Source: Nonomuraea harbinensis
GTDB lineage: Bacteria > Actinomycetota > Actinomycetes > Streptosporangiales > Streptosporangiaceae
Assembly (NCBI RefSeq): GCF_019396385.1
Contig: NZ_JAHKRN010000004.1
Location: 1 to 64,000 of the forward strand
Direction: 5' to 3'
DNA: 64,000 nt
Made by a program: the position numbers and the translations under genes
The notes under the pieces: model-generated
The model's input: only the letters and a program-made list of their open reading frames with translations
Told to the model about the DNA's origin: nothing
Database searches by the model: none
In this document: one piece after another, positions 1 to 7,866 of the stretch
How the letters are laid out: each line of letters starts with the position of its first letter
Position numbering within the stretch: the stretch's first letter is position 1

Positions 1-1
1 C

Positions 2-175
2 GTGCACATCCAGGCCCGCCGGATCGCCACTCTCCACGCGGCCTTCCAGGCGCACCCGGAACGGTTCCGCGGCCGGCGACCCTACCCGCCGGCACTACCG
101 ACCAAGGTGTGGATCAACCAGCCACCCGTGGCCGCCGAGATTGACACCTCACCACAAAGTGCGCAAGTAGCCTGA
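2..175 (+). pseudogene. C-terminal tail of an IS3-family type transposase (5' part outside window)
   Basis: The frame starting at base 2 is open from the window edge to TGA at 173-175 and encodes about 57 residues. It contains HPERFRGRRPYPPALPTKVW followed by INQPP, a signature seen at the C-terminus of actinobacterial IS3/OrfB-type DDE transposases, after the integrase core. The catalytic DDE residues would lie outside the window. I cannot tell whether the full gene is intact. The following bases (about 176-200) probably hold the right end of the insertion sequence. Recognition is from memory of the family. Confidence 0.6.
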
Positions 176-406
176 TGTCTCACTGGGTTTGACAGGTTCC
201 GACTGGTCTTTGCGCTTAAGGATCTCGGTCGAGCAGCTTTCAAGGACGAACTTGGGTCCGTGCCGGGGCATCGCGGTTCTAACCAGCTCACCACAGGCGA
301 TCTCAAGCCGATCACGTGACTGGCGAGTGATCAGCGCCCAGGGCGGGATGAGGACCTGCTGGCCCGGCGTCAATCTCAGCTGCAGCTGAGGAAGCACCAG
401 TGACAT
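149..406 (-). pseudogene. possible hypothetical gene fragment cut by the insertion sequence
   Basis: A weak 85-codon frame on the minus strand starts at ATG 406 and reads back into the transposase tail. Its first 65 codons have a plausible protein composition (PPWALITRQSRDRLEIACGE), but third positions are less GC-rich than in neighbouring genes. If the insertion sequence ends near base 200, the natural 3' part of this gene would have been replaced by IS sequence. I recognise no family. It may be chance. Confidence 0.2.
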
Positions 407-448
407 GGAGCCGCCTCGCCGTTCGAGGCTCAGGCGGAAGATCGATCA

Positions 449-470
449 TGGTCCACGGTTGGTCCACAGT
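449..470. repeat. 11-bp direct repeat, TGGTCCACNGT twice
   Basis: TGGTCCACGGT (449-459) is followed immediately by TGGTCCACAGT (460-470), ten of eleven bases identical. It lies about 100 bases from the 3' end of tRNA-Arg. Tandem short repeats of this kind can be arm-type integrase binding sites near attachment sites, but no integrase gene is visible in the window, so that role is an inference. Confidence 0.4.
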
Positions 471-485
471 CAGCGAGCTACAACG

Positions 486-527
486 AGAACGGGCGGGACT
501 CCGTGAGACTGGAAGCCCGCCCGTTCT
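486..527. terminator. 12-bp inverted repeat hairpin, possible terminator
   Basis: AGAACGGGCGGG (486-497) pairs perfectly with CCCGCCCGTTCT (516-527) around an 18-base loop. There is no long T-tract on either side, so it may be a factor-assisted terminator or a structural element of the mobile-DNA edge. A second smaller palindrome, TGATCAGCG with CGCTGATCA (541-549 and 558-566), lies between it and the tRNA, directly downstream of the tRNA in its own reading direction. Confidence 0.5.
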
Positions 528-574
528 ACAATGTTTGCCCTGATCAGCGACCCAAACCGCTGATCAAGATCGAG

Positions 575-646
575 TGCCCCCTGTAGGATTCGAACCTACG
601 CACCCGGCTCCGGAGGCCGGTGCTCTATCCCCTGAGCTAAGGGGGC
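575..646 (-). tRNA. tRNA-Arg (anticodon CCG)
   Basis: The reverse complement folds as a complete cloverleaf: acceptor GCCCCCT paired with AGGGGGC, D-stem GCTC/GAGC, anticodon stem CCGGC/GCCGG with loop CTCCGGA giving anticodon CCG (reads CGG), and T-arm GTAGG-TTCGAAT-CCTAC. The discriminator is A at 575 and CCA is not encoded. Its 3' end points toward the repeat-containing, IS-bearing stretch at 1-574, which is the usual geometry for an element integrated at a tRNA 3' end. Confidence 0.95.
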
Positions 647-761
647 TCAACGAGAACCAAGGCTACCAGTATCCCGCACCCACTCCGCACCAGATAACCG
701 TCCGCCAACACATCCACAGAAAACCCCACGTGACCGCCCCGCTACCGCTAGCTTGACCGCC

Positions 762-1139
762 GTGGGTGACGTTCTTGGCAAAGTTCTGGTCGTAGACGAT
801 GACGAGGTCATTCGTCAGCTCATCGCCGTCAATCTCAACCTTGAGGGGTTCGAGGTGGAGACGGCCACCGATGGGCAGGATTGCCTGGATCGGGTGCTGG
901 AGGTGCGGCCGGATCTGATCACGCTCGACGTGATGATGCCGATGCTCGACGGGTGGACGACGGCGGCACGGCTGCGGAACGACGAGGCGACGCGGCACAT
1001 CAAGGTGGTGCTGATCACGGCCAGGGCGCAGGACGACGACAAGCGCCGGGGCAGGGAGATCGGGGTCGACGCCTATCTGACGAAGCCGTTCGATCCGGCC
1101 GAGCTGATCCAGGTGGTGCGGGACCTCGTCACGGGATGA
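762..1139 (+). CDS. CheY-like single-domain response regulator
   Basis: A stand-alone receiver domain of 125 residues with no output domain. It carries the acidic pair in VLVVDDDE, phospho-acceptor Asp in LITLDVMMP, Thr in LITA and Lys in LTKPFDP, so it should accept phosphate on Asp and act through protein contacts. GTG 762 is preferred because TAGCTT (749-754) ends seven bases upstream, fitting a leaderless -10 element; a TTG at 753 is the alternative and would overlap that element. No cognate kinase is adjacent. The 3' end overlaps the convergent LuxR-type gene by 11 bp. Confidence 0.9.
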   Translation: MGDVLGKVLVVDDDEVIRQLIAVNLNLEGFEVETATDGQDCLDRVLEVRPDLITLDVMMPMLDGWTTAARLRNDEATRHIKVVLITARAQDDDKRRGREIGVDAYLTKPFDPAELIQVVRDLVTG

Positions 1140-3864
1140 GGCCGTCGCGGCGGGCGATGGCCGCGGCCTGGGTGCGGGTGGAGACGTCGAGTTTGGCGAG
1201 GATGTTGGAGACGTGGACGCTGACCGTCTTCTGCGCGATGAAAAGGCGGCCGGCGATCTCCTTGTTGGTCAGCCCTTCGGCGACGAGACCGAGCACCTCC
1301 TGCTCGCGGGCGGTGAGCAGGCCGTCCGTGCCTCCGCCGCCGAAGCGGGCGCGGCGGGCGAGGTCGGCGAGGGCGCGGCGCAACGGTTCGGCGCGCAGGC
1401 GGGTGGCGGTCGCGTCGGCTCGGGACCATTCGGCCTCGGCGGCAGTGCGGTCGCCTGAGGCGAGGAGTGCTTCGGCGAGGCGCCAGCGGGCGCGGGCCTC
1501 CTCGTAGGGGAAGAAGGAGAAGGCGCCGGCGACCTGGCGCCACAGCTCGGGGTCGGAGCGGCCGTGGACGCGGTGCCATTCGGCCTCGGCGCGCAGCGCC
1601 CACGCCTGGCCCTCGGGGCCCATCTGGACGCGTTCGCCGACGATGCCGGACTCGGCGGCGTGGCGGGCGGTGGCGAGGAGGTCGTCGGCGCCGTCGGTGG
1701 TGCCGAGCTCGGCGAGGGCCCAGAGGCCGACGGCGGCGATGCGGATGCTGGCGGCGTCGCCGGCGACCAGGGCGCCGAGGGCGGCGCGCACGTGGTCGAG
1801 GGCGGTGGCCGGGTCGCCCTTCCAGAGGGCGTGCTCGGCGGCGAGGCCGCGGAACATGTAGGCGATGAACTGGTCGTGCCGGAACGGGCTCAGCCACTCC
1901 AGGCGGCTCTCCACGGCGGGGCTGCCTCGGCCTACCTCGATGAACAGGGCGAACGACGAGAGCGTGGCCTCCGGGATGGTGCCGACGCGGGCGGCGAAGC
2001 CGGACGCGACCGCCTCGGCCTGGTCCCAGTCGCCGGAGGCGTAGTGGATGAGGAAGCGGAGGAAGCGCAGCTCGGTGCCGTAGGTGCTCCAGTTGAGGCC
2101 GGTCTCGTAGGCGAGGCGGATGCCGGCGTCGGCGACCTCGGCCGCCTGGGCCATGAGGCCCTGGTCGTAGTGGATGCGGGCGTGGTGGAAGCGGGCGCGC
2201 AGGTCCATCGCCAGATCGCCGGTGCGCTCGGTGGTGACGAGCCGCACGAGGTCGTGGGCCTTGGTCAGGCCGTGGTGGAGCTCGGTGTAGAGGGCGAGGA
2301 TGAGCTGGGCGCTCGTCTCGGCGTCCTTTGCGCCGGCGCGGCGGGCGGTGTCGAGGGCGCGGTGGGCGAGCTCTTCGACCTCGGCGTGGCGTGGGGTCCA
2401 CATGAGGGCGCGGGCGTGCGTGGCCAGGGCTCTGGCCAGCGAGACCTGGTCGGACGCGGTCGCGACCGCGTGTTCGGCGGCCACCACGGCGGCGTCGAGG
2501 TGGTCGATCTCGGCGAGGTAGTAGGCGAGCCGTTCGCTCACCTCGGAGGTCTGCGGCAGGGCGCGCAGGGCGGTGACGGCGCGGTGGTTGTCGCCGCTGT
2601 CGGCGGCGGCGACGGCGCTGCGGAAGGCGATCGTCTCGCGGGTCTCGCCGGCCAGCTCCTCGGCGCGGTCGACGCGGTCCCACAGGCCGAGCGCGCGGTC
2701 GTAGTGGTTGTGGGCCTCGGCGGGGGCGCCCAGGCGCTCGGCCTGGCGGCCGGCTTCGGCGGAGGCGGCCAGCGCGCCGGCCAGGTCGTGGCCGGCGAGG
2801 TGGTGGTGGGCCAGCTCGGCGGGCGAGGTGAGCAGGCGGGCGAAGGCGGCGTGGAGCCGGGTGCGCTCGCCGGGCAGCAGGTCGTTGTAGACCGCCTCCT
2901 GCAGCAGGGCGTGGCGGAAGGCGTAACCCTGGCCGTGGACGCGGAGCAGCCCGCGCGAGACGATCTCCCGCACCGCCTCCTCGAACTCCGGCAGCGGCAG
3001 CCCGGAGACCTCGCGCAGCAGCTCGTCCTCGACGCGGCGACCGGCGACGGCGGCGGCGCGCAGCACCCGCTGGCCGGGCTCGGAGAGCACCTCGACCCGG
3101 GACATGAGCAGGCTGGCCAGGCCGTCGGGCAGGTCGTCACCCTCGGCCAGGGCGGCGAACAGCTCCTCGGCGTAGAACGGGTTGCCGTCGGCGCGGGTGA
3201 TGATCAGGCCGAGGTCGCGGGCGGCGACGGAGCCGAGCGTGGACACGTAGTCGGACATCTCGCCGGTGCCGAGCGGGCCCAGCTCGACGCTGGTGACGGT
3301 CGGCAGGCGCTTGAGCTCGGCCAGGACCGAGCGGAGCGGGTGGCGGCGGTGGATGTCGTCGGTGCGGTAGGTGCCGGCGACGCAGACCCGCTCGGTCTGC
3401 ACCATGCGGCTGAGGAACACGAGCAGGTCGCGGGTGGACCGGTCGGCCCAGTGGAGGTCCTCGATCACGAACAGCACCGGCTGGACCTCGTTGAGCAGGC
3501 CGAGCAGCGAGCCGAACAGCCGCTGCTGGGTGAGGCCGGCCTGCGGGGCGGTCTCGGTGCCGGGCAGGAGCTGGCCGAGCAGCGGGTGGGCGGCGGCGGC
3601 CGCGGCCACCGCGGGCTCGGCGCCGCGCAGGGCGTCGGCCAGCGGAAGGTAGGGCAGCGTGTCGCCGAGCTCGGCGCACTGGCCGACGAGCACGCGGAAG
3701 CCGCGCTCGCGGGCCTCGGCCACCAGCTCGGTGGTGAGGCGGGTCTTGCCGATGCCGGCGTCGCCGCCGACGAGCGCGACCCCGGCGGTGCCGGCCGCGG
3801 CCGCTTCGAGCACGCGGACGAGCCGGGAAAGCTCGGTCGCTCGCCCGACGAGAGAACCGTTCAC
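1129..3864 (-). CDS. large ATP-binding LuxR-family transcriptional regulator (LAL type)
   Basis: A 911-residue regulator of the LAL/MalT-like class. The N-terminus has a P-loop GGDAGIGKT (residues 33-41) and a Walker B stretch [12 protein letters not shown] (130-141), followed by a long alpha-helical TPR-like middle region and a C-terminal LuxR helix-turn-helix ([20 protein letters not shown], then [16 protein letters not shown]). Such proteins bind ATP and a ligand or partner and then activate transcription; the target is not apparent. GTG 3864 is chosen because CATAGT (3871-3876) ends six bases upstream; an in-frame ATG at 3906 is less likely. It is divergent from the LysE gene. Confidence 0.9.
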   Translation of the reverse strand: MNGSLVGRATELSRLVRVLEAAAAGTAGVALVGGDAGIGKTRLTTELVAEARERGFRVLVGQCAELGDTLPYLPLADALRGAEPAVAAAAAAHPLLGQLLPGTETAPQAGLTQQRLFGSLLGLLNEVQPVLFVIEDLHWADRSTRDLLVFLSRMVQTERVCVAGTYRTDDIHRRHPLRSVLAELKRLPTVTSVELGPLGTGEMSDYVSTLGSVAARDLGLIITRADGNPFYAEELFAALAEGDDLPDGLASLLMSRVEVLSEPGQRVLRAAAVAGRRVEDELLREVSGLPLPEFEEAVREIVSRGLLRVHGQGYAFRHALLQEAVYNDLLPGERTRLHAAFARLLTSPAELAHHHLAGHDLAGALAASAEAGRQAERLGAPAEAHNHYDRALGLWDRVDRAEELAGETRETIAFRSAVAAADSGDNHRAVTALRALPQTSEVSERLAYYLAEIDHLDAAVVAAEHAVATASDQVSLARALATHARALMWTPRHAEVEELAHRALDTARRAGAKDAETSAQLILALYTELHHGLTKAHDLVRLVTTERTGDLAMDLRARFHHARIHYDQGLMAQAAEVADAGIRLAYETGLNWSTYGTELRFLRFLIHYASGDWDQAEAVASGFAARVGTIPEATLSSFALFIEVGRGSPAVESRLEWLSPFRHDQFIAYMFRGLAAEHALWKGDPATALDHVRAALGALVAGDAASIRIAAVGLWALAELGTTDGADDLLATARHAAESGIVGERVQMGPEGQAWALRAEAEWHRVHGRSDPELWRQVAGAFSFFPYEEARARWRLAEALLASGDRTAAEAEWSRADATATRLRAEPLRRALADLARRARFGGGGTDGLLTAREQEVLGLVAEGLTNKEIAGRLFIAQKTVSVHVSNILAKLDVSTRTQAAAIARRDGLIP

Positions 3865-3952
3865 GCCGTCACTATGCCATGCGGGGCCGACAATCGATTG
3901 GCCCACCTCAAGCGGGGCGGATTGGCCCTTATATGGGGACCAAACGTGCTCG

Positions 3953-3958
3953 TACAGT
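3953..3958 (+). promoter_or_regulatory. candidate -10 element of a leaderless transcript (LysE-TetR)
   Basis: TACAGT ends six bases before ATG 3965 and there is no Shine-Dalgarno sequence, which fits transcription starting at the A of the start codon. The same arrangement recurs before several genes in this window (see findings). Confidence 0.5.
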
Positions 3959-3964
3959 CAGCGC

Positions 3965-4582
3965 ATGGTCTCCCTCACGACGTTCCTGCTGTTCGCCACC
4001 GCTTCGCTCACCCTGGTGCTGGTCCCGGGGCCCAACCACCTCTACATCACCGCCAGGGGGCTGGCCCAGGGCCGGTCGGCGGGGCTGGCGAGCGCGCTCG
4101 GGGTGGAGGCGGGCACGCTGGTGCACATCGCCGCGGCGGCGCTGGGGCTGTCGTACGTGATCGCGCAGTCGGCGACGCTGTTCGCGATCGTGAAGTGGGC
4201 GGGCGTCGCTTACCTCGTCTATCTGGCGATCAGGGCGTTCACCGCGAAGGACGACGAGACGGCGCAGGAGCCGCCCCGGCAGCCGCTGCGGCAGGTGTTC
4301 CTGGAGGGCGTGCTGGTCAACGTGCTGAACCCCAAGGTGACGCTGTTCTTCCTGGCGTTCCTGCCGCAGTTCGTGGACCCGTCGGCGGGGTCGCCGGCGC
4401 TGCAGGTGGTGGTGCTCGGCCTCACGCTGCTGATGCTCGGGCTGATCTCGGACGTCGTGTACGCGGTCGCGGCGGGCGCTCTGGGCGGCCGGCTCGCCCG
4501 CAGGGCCAGGACCTTGAGGTACGTGAGCGGTGTCGTCTATCTCGGTCTGGGCGTGGCCACCGCGTTCGCCGGGAGAAAATGA
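3965..4582 (+). CDS. LysE/RhtB-family amino-acid exporter
   Basis: A 205-residue inner-membrane protein with about six hydrophobic segments. It has the family N-terminal pattern (VLVPGPNHLYI, then GLAQGRSAGLASALGVEAG) and the central NVLNPKVTLFFLAFLPQF motif typical of LysE/RhtB exporters of basic or neutral amino acids and small analogues. The substrate cannot be read from sequence. The TetR gene begins four bases after the stop, so the pair is almost certainly one operon in which the regulator responds to the exported compound. A second family member lies at 32896-33522. Confidence 0.9.
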   Translation: MVSLTTFLLFATASLTLVLVPGPNHLYITARGLAQGRSAGLASALGVEAGTLVHIAAAALGLSYVIAQSATLFAIVKWAGVAYLVYLAIRAFTAKDDETAQEPPRQPLRQVFLEGVLVNVLNPKVTLFFLAFLPQFVDPSAGSPALQVVVLGLTLLMLGLISDVVYAVAAGALGGRLARRARTLRYVSGVVYLGLGVATAFAGRK

Positions 4583-4586
4583 TCGC

Positions 4587-5129
4587 ATGGCGCCGAGGAA
4601 GCAGCAGGAGATCTTCGACGCGACGCTGCGTCTGGTGGCCGAGAAGGGCTACGCGGGGCTGACGGTCGAGGGCGTGGCGGAGCGGTCCGGGGTGAACAAG
4701 ACGACGATCTACCGGTGGTGGCCGTCGAAGGCGGCGCTGCTGGGCGCGGCGCTGGTCGAGGCCGACCTGCTGGGGTTCACGGCGCCCGACACGGGGAGCC
4801 TGCGCGGCGACCTGGTCGCGCTGGTGGAGGGGGTGGTGCGGCTCCTGTCGGAGCCGCCGGCCGCGGATGTCGCGGTGGCCGCGCTGGGCGCGGCGGTGGA
4901 GCATCCGGAGCTGGACGCACGGCGGTTCTTCGCCGACCGGTTCGCCAGGGAACGCGAGATCTTCGAGCGTGCGGTACGGCGGGGCGAGCTGAAGGAGTCG
5001 GTCGACCCGATGCTCGTGGTCGACCTGCTGGCCGGGGCGGTGTGGATCAGGTCGGTGTTCCGAGGGGTGCCCCTGCCTGACGGGTTCGCGCGGGACGCGG
5101 TCGCGGCGGTGCTGGACGGGGTCGGCTGA
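4587..5129 (+). CDS. TetR/AcrR-family transcriptional regulator
   Basis: A 180-residue regulator. Residues 5-50 form the TetR helix-turn-helix (FDATLRLVAEKGYAGLTVEG then RSGVNKTTIYRWWPSKAAL); the remainder is a helical ligand-binding and dimerisation domain ending in a TetR_C-like region. ATG 4587 follows the LysE stop by four bases. It probably represses its own operon with the exporter, but I found no clear palindrome in the short region upstream of 3965. The inducing ligand is unknown. Confidence 0.9.
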   Translation: MAPRKQQEIFDATLRLVAEKGYAGLTVEGVAERSGVNKTTIYRWWPSKAALLGAALVEADLLGFTAPDTGSLRGDLVALVEGVVRLLSEPPAADVAVAALGAAVEHPELDARRFFADRFAREREIFERAVRRGELKESVDPMLVVDLLAGAVWIRSVFRGVPLPDGFARDAVAAVLDGVG

Positions 5130-5164
5130 AGGCCGCGTACGACGGGAGCGTGCCGTACGTCAGG

Positions 5165-6361
5165 TCAGCGGATCTCCGAGAGGGCGGCCGGGATGCGGTC
5201 GAGCACCGGGTGCGGCATGAGGCCGTAGGCGTAGAAGTCGACCGCCGACGCGCCCGCCGCCTTGGCCGCGCGGGCCTTGGCGACCAGCCGGTCGGCGGAG
5301 TCGGTGTCGGGGTAGCCGGGCCGCAGCACCGCGCGCACCTCGCGGTCCTTGCCGACCGAGCGCAGGTAGGCGCCGACGTCGTCGGCCACCCTGGCGGCGT
5401 CGCGCGCGTACGCGAGCACGGCGAAGGCGGGCACCAGGTCGCCGAGCGCCACCAGGTCGACGCCGAGCTGCCAGGCGTCGTGGGCGGCCAGCCCGGGGGT
5501 GGGCAGCCCGTCGCGGTAGCCCTTGACGCCGCCGGTCGCGTCGGCGAACACCAGTCTCGACCCCTCGTCGCCGACGGCCGACGCCACTTCGGAGACGAGC
5601 GTGGTGACGGTCTCGGAGCGGGCGCGGGCGTAGGCGACGACGTCGGGTCCGGCGTACGCGGTGAGCGCGGCCCTGGTCACCTCGCCCTGCGCGGGCGGGT
5701 CCCCGTTGAGCACGCCGCCGAGGATCCTCGCGCACTCCTCGCGCGCCACCTCGGCGTCCACGCCCAGATCGGCGGCGCGGCGCATGCAGTAGTCGCAGAA
5801 GCAGAGCCCGAACATGTAGGCGTCCATCGGCCCGAGCGGCACGAACGAGCGCTCCGCCCGCAGCGGCCTGAAGTGCAGCGACTCGGCCACCACGGAGTCG
5901 ACGCCGAGCCTGGCCACCGCCCTGGCGAGGGCGACGGCGTACGCGCGCGCGTCAGGATGGGCGGGGCACAGGTCGGCGGGCGAGCCGCGGTCGCCGAAGC
6001 AGTCGCGCACGGTCACGTCGGGGTGCGCCTCGCCGAGCGTGGCGTTGCGCAGGAACACGGTCCAGCCGTGCAGCCGCAGGCCGCGCTCGCCGCACGCCTC
6101 GCGCAGCCCGTCGAAGGCGTCCTGGTGTCCGGCCGGCGGCCGCAGCCGCAGGCCGGAGAACAGGTCACCGGGCGGGGTGAAGTGCGCCCCGTCGCGGCGC
6201 ACGGTCAGCCGGGACAGCCCGTGCGGGGTGATGTCGCGGGCGGCGTGGTGGACGGCGCCGACCGTGACGCCGGCCGCGCCGTACCCGCTGATCCTGTCGA
6301 GCACCCGCTCGACGCCCTCGCCGCGCAGGTCCTCGACGAAGGCGAACACCGAACTGTCCAC
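5165..6361 (-). CDS. uncharacterised barrel-like protein of a D-amino-acid operon
   Basis: A 398-residue soluble protein with no signal peptide. Its pattern of alternating strands and helices and features such as HGWTVFLRNATLG and SADLCPAHPDARAY-like turns recall TIM-barrel, glycosidase-like hypothetical proteins. A cysteine cluster LCFCDYCMRRA near residue 185 could bind a metal or stabilise a loop. It is the last gene of the operon with D-aminoacylase, a D-threonine-aldolase-like enzyme and RidA, 12 bases after RidA. The reaction is unknown. A hydrolase or isomerase acting on the same D-amino-acid derivative is a guess from context only. Confidence 0.75.
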   Translation of the reverse strand: MDSSVFAFVEDLRGEGVERVLDRISGYGAAGVTVGAVHHAARDITPHGLSRLTVRRDGAHFTPPGDLFSGLRLRPPAGHQDAFDGLREACGERGLRLHGWTVFLRNATLGEAHPDVTVRDCFGDRGSPADLCPAHPDARAYAVALARAVARLGVDSVVAESLHFRPLRAERSFVPLGPMDAYMFGLCFCDYCMRRAADLGVDAEVAREECARILGGVLNGDPPAQGEVTRAALTAYAGPDVVAYARARSETVTTLVSEVASAVGDEGSRLVFADATGGVKGYRDGLPTPGLAAHDAWQLGVDLVALGDLVPAFAVLAYARDAARVADDVGAYLRSVGKDREVRAVLRPGYPDTDSADRLVAKARAAKAAGASAVDFYAYGLMPHPVLDRIPAALSEIR

Positions 6362-6373
6362 GACGGGCGTCCC

Positions 6374-6754
6374 TCAGGCGCTCTTGTGCGCGACGAAGTC
6401 GATCTCCACCAGGATGTCGAGCAGCTGCGACCCGACGGTGGTGCGTACGGGGTAGGGCTGGGTGAAGTAGGACTGGTAGACCTCGTTGTAGGCGGCGAAG
6501 TCGCGCTTGAGGTGCTGGAGGTGGACGGTCGCCTTGACGACGTCGTCGAAGCCGAGGCCGTGGGCGGCCAGGATGGCGCCGAGGTTGCGCATCACCTGGT
6601 GGGTCTGGGTGACGATGTCGTCGCCTGCGAGCTCGCCGGTCTGCGGGTCGAGCGGGCCCATGCCGGAGGTGTAGACGAAGTCGCCCACGACGAGCCCCTG
6701 CGAGTAGGCGCCGATGGGGGCGGCGCCCTCGGTCGTTCTCAGCTCTTTCTTCAC
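6374..6754 (-). CDS. RidA-family (YjgF/UK114) protein
   Basis: A 126-residue trimeric RidA-type protein. Visible family features are GAAPIGAYSQGLVVGDFVYTSG at the N-terminus, the central TVHLQHLKRDFAAYNEVYQ and the C-terminal PVRTTVGSQLL followed by VEIDFVA. RidA enzymes hydrolyse reactive 2-aminoacrylate and related enamine/imine products of PLP enzymes, which fits its position after a PLP-dependent D-amino-acid enzyme. The active-site Arg of canonical RidA is seen in PVRTTVG. GTG 6754 overlaps the upstream stop as GTGA, so translation is coupled. Confidence 0.93.
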   Translation of the reverse strand: MKKELRTTEGAAPIGAYSQGLVVGDFVYTSGMGPLDPQTGELAGDDIVTQTHQVMRNLGAILAAHGLGFDDVVKATVHLQHLKRDFAAYNEVYQSYFTQPYPVRTTVGSQLLDILVEIDFVAHKSA

Positions 6755-7839
6755 GGCTGCTCCTGGAAACGGGTGGTGATGGTGCCGGCAACCCGGTAGT
6801 CGCCGTCGACCAGGGGCAGCTCGCGCCACTTGTCGAAGGCGGTGCACGGGTGGGAGATGCCGAACGCGAGCAGGTCGCCGGGCTTGAGCCCGTCGGCGCG
6901 CACGATCGTGTGCTGGTCCTGCATCTTGACGACGGTGACGCCGCCTCGCCTGGGCACGGGCAGCCCCTCGTCGTACGGGGCGTCGCGCTTGCCCATGCCC
7001 ACCACCGCGAGGCCGGGTTCGGGGGTCGACAGGACGTGCGCCCACACCTCCAGTGCGGGGCGCAGCTCGCCGTCGATCCGGTTGTACGGGGTGCGCTCGC
7101 GGTAGTAGCCGTCGTCGTGGGTGACGTAGGCGCCGCTGCGCAGGATGACCTTGGCATGGGTGGCGACCAGGTGGCGGCCGATCACGTCGAACCACTGGCT
7201 GCCGCCGACGGTGAGGATGGGGGTGCGGATGCGGAGGTGTTCGACGGCCTCCTGCAACAGATCCAGATATTTCCGGACTTCTTGCGCCGTGCCGAGCGAT
7301 CCCTCGTACCCGGCGACCCCGACCAGCTCGACCCCGTCGGTCCGCTGGACGTGCGCGGCCAGCGCCAGCAGGTCGTCGAGCGTACGGCACCCCGCCCTGC
7401 CGCCCGGGTGGCCCAGCTCGGCCAGCACCTGGAACGGCCGCGAGCCGGCGGCGGCGGCCAGGAGGTCGGCTCCCGCCGGGGAGTCGACGAAGGACATCAG
7501 CGTGAAATCGGGGTCGGCGTCGAGCTCGGCGGCCGCCCAGCGCAGCCCGGCGGGGTCCACGACCTGGTTGGCGACCATGATCCGGCTGACCCCGAACCCG
7601 CGCACCGTCCGCGCCTGCGCGGGCGTGGCCACGGTCAGCCCCCACGCGCCGGCGTCGAGCTGGCGGGCGGAGATCTCGGGTGACATGTGGGTCTTGGCGT
7701 GCGGGGCGAGCTCCATGCCGTGGTCGCGGGCGAAGGCGGCCATGGTGGCGATGTTGTGGTGCAGCGCGTCGCGGTGCACGACCATCAGAGGGAAGCCCAG
7801 CTCCCCGCCGAACACCGAACGCCCCAGCATCTCCGGCAC
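6751..7839 (-). CDS. PLP-dependent D-threonine aldolase / D-serine dehydratase-like enzyme
   Basis: A 362-residue fold-type III PLP enzyme (alanine-racemase N-terminal barrel plus the D-serine-dehydratase-like C-terminal domain). Lys49 in APHAKTH is the expected Schiff-base lysine. The C-terminal GISHPCTAFDKW holds the His-Cys pair that binds the divalent metal in D-threonine aldolase and eukaryotic D-serine dehydratase. It should cleave or dehydrate a beta-hydroxy D-amino acid. It lies between D-aminoacylase (27 bp upstream) and RidA (overlapping). The start is GTG 7839 with a GGGGGAG ribosome site; the ATG three codons later is an alternative. Confidence 0.9.
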   Translation of the reverse strand: MPEMLGRSVFGGELGFPLMVVHRDALHHNIATMAAFARDHGMELAPHAKTHMSPEISARQLDAGAWGLTVATPAQARTVRGFGVSRIMVANQVVDPAGLRWAAAELDADPDFTLMSFVDSPAGADLLAAAAGSRPFQVLAELGHPGGRAGCRTLDDLLALAAHVQRTDGVELVGVAGYEGSLGTAQEVRKYLDLLQEAVEHLRIRTPILTVGGSQWFDVIGRHLVATHAKVILRSGAYVTHDDGYYRERTPYNRIDGELRPALEVWAHVLSTPEPGLAVVGMGKRDAPYDEGLPVPRRGGVTVVKMQDQHTIVRADGLKPGDLLAFGISHPCTAFDKWRELPLVDGDYRVAGTITTRFQEQP

Positions 7840-7866
7840 GCACTCCCCCTCTGCCCGGTTCTGACC

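Noticed and set aside
1564..4662. Very long plus-strand open frame opposite the LuxR-type regulator
   Set aside because: Its product is Gly/Ala/Val/Glu low-complexity, with no domain. It mirrors the codon bias of the real minus-strand gene, a common artefact in high-GC DNA.
5130..5164. Partial dyad CGTACG...CGTACG as a terminator between TetR and the barrel gene
   Set aside because: The stem is short and interrupted, with no T-tract, so it is too weak to annotate.
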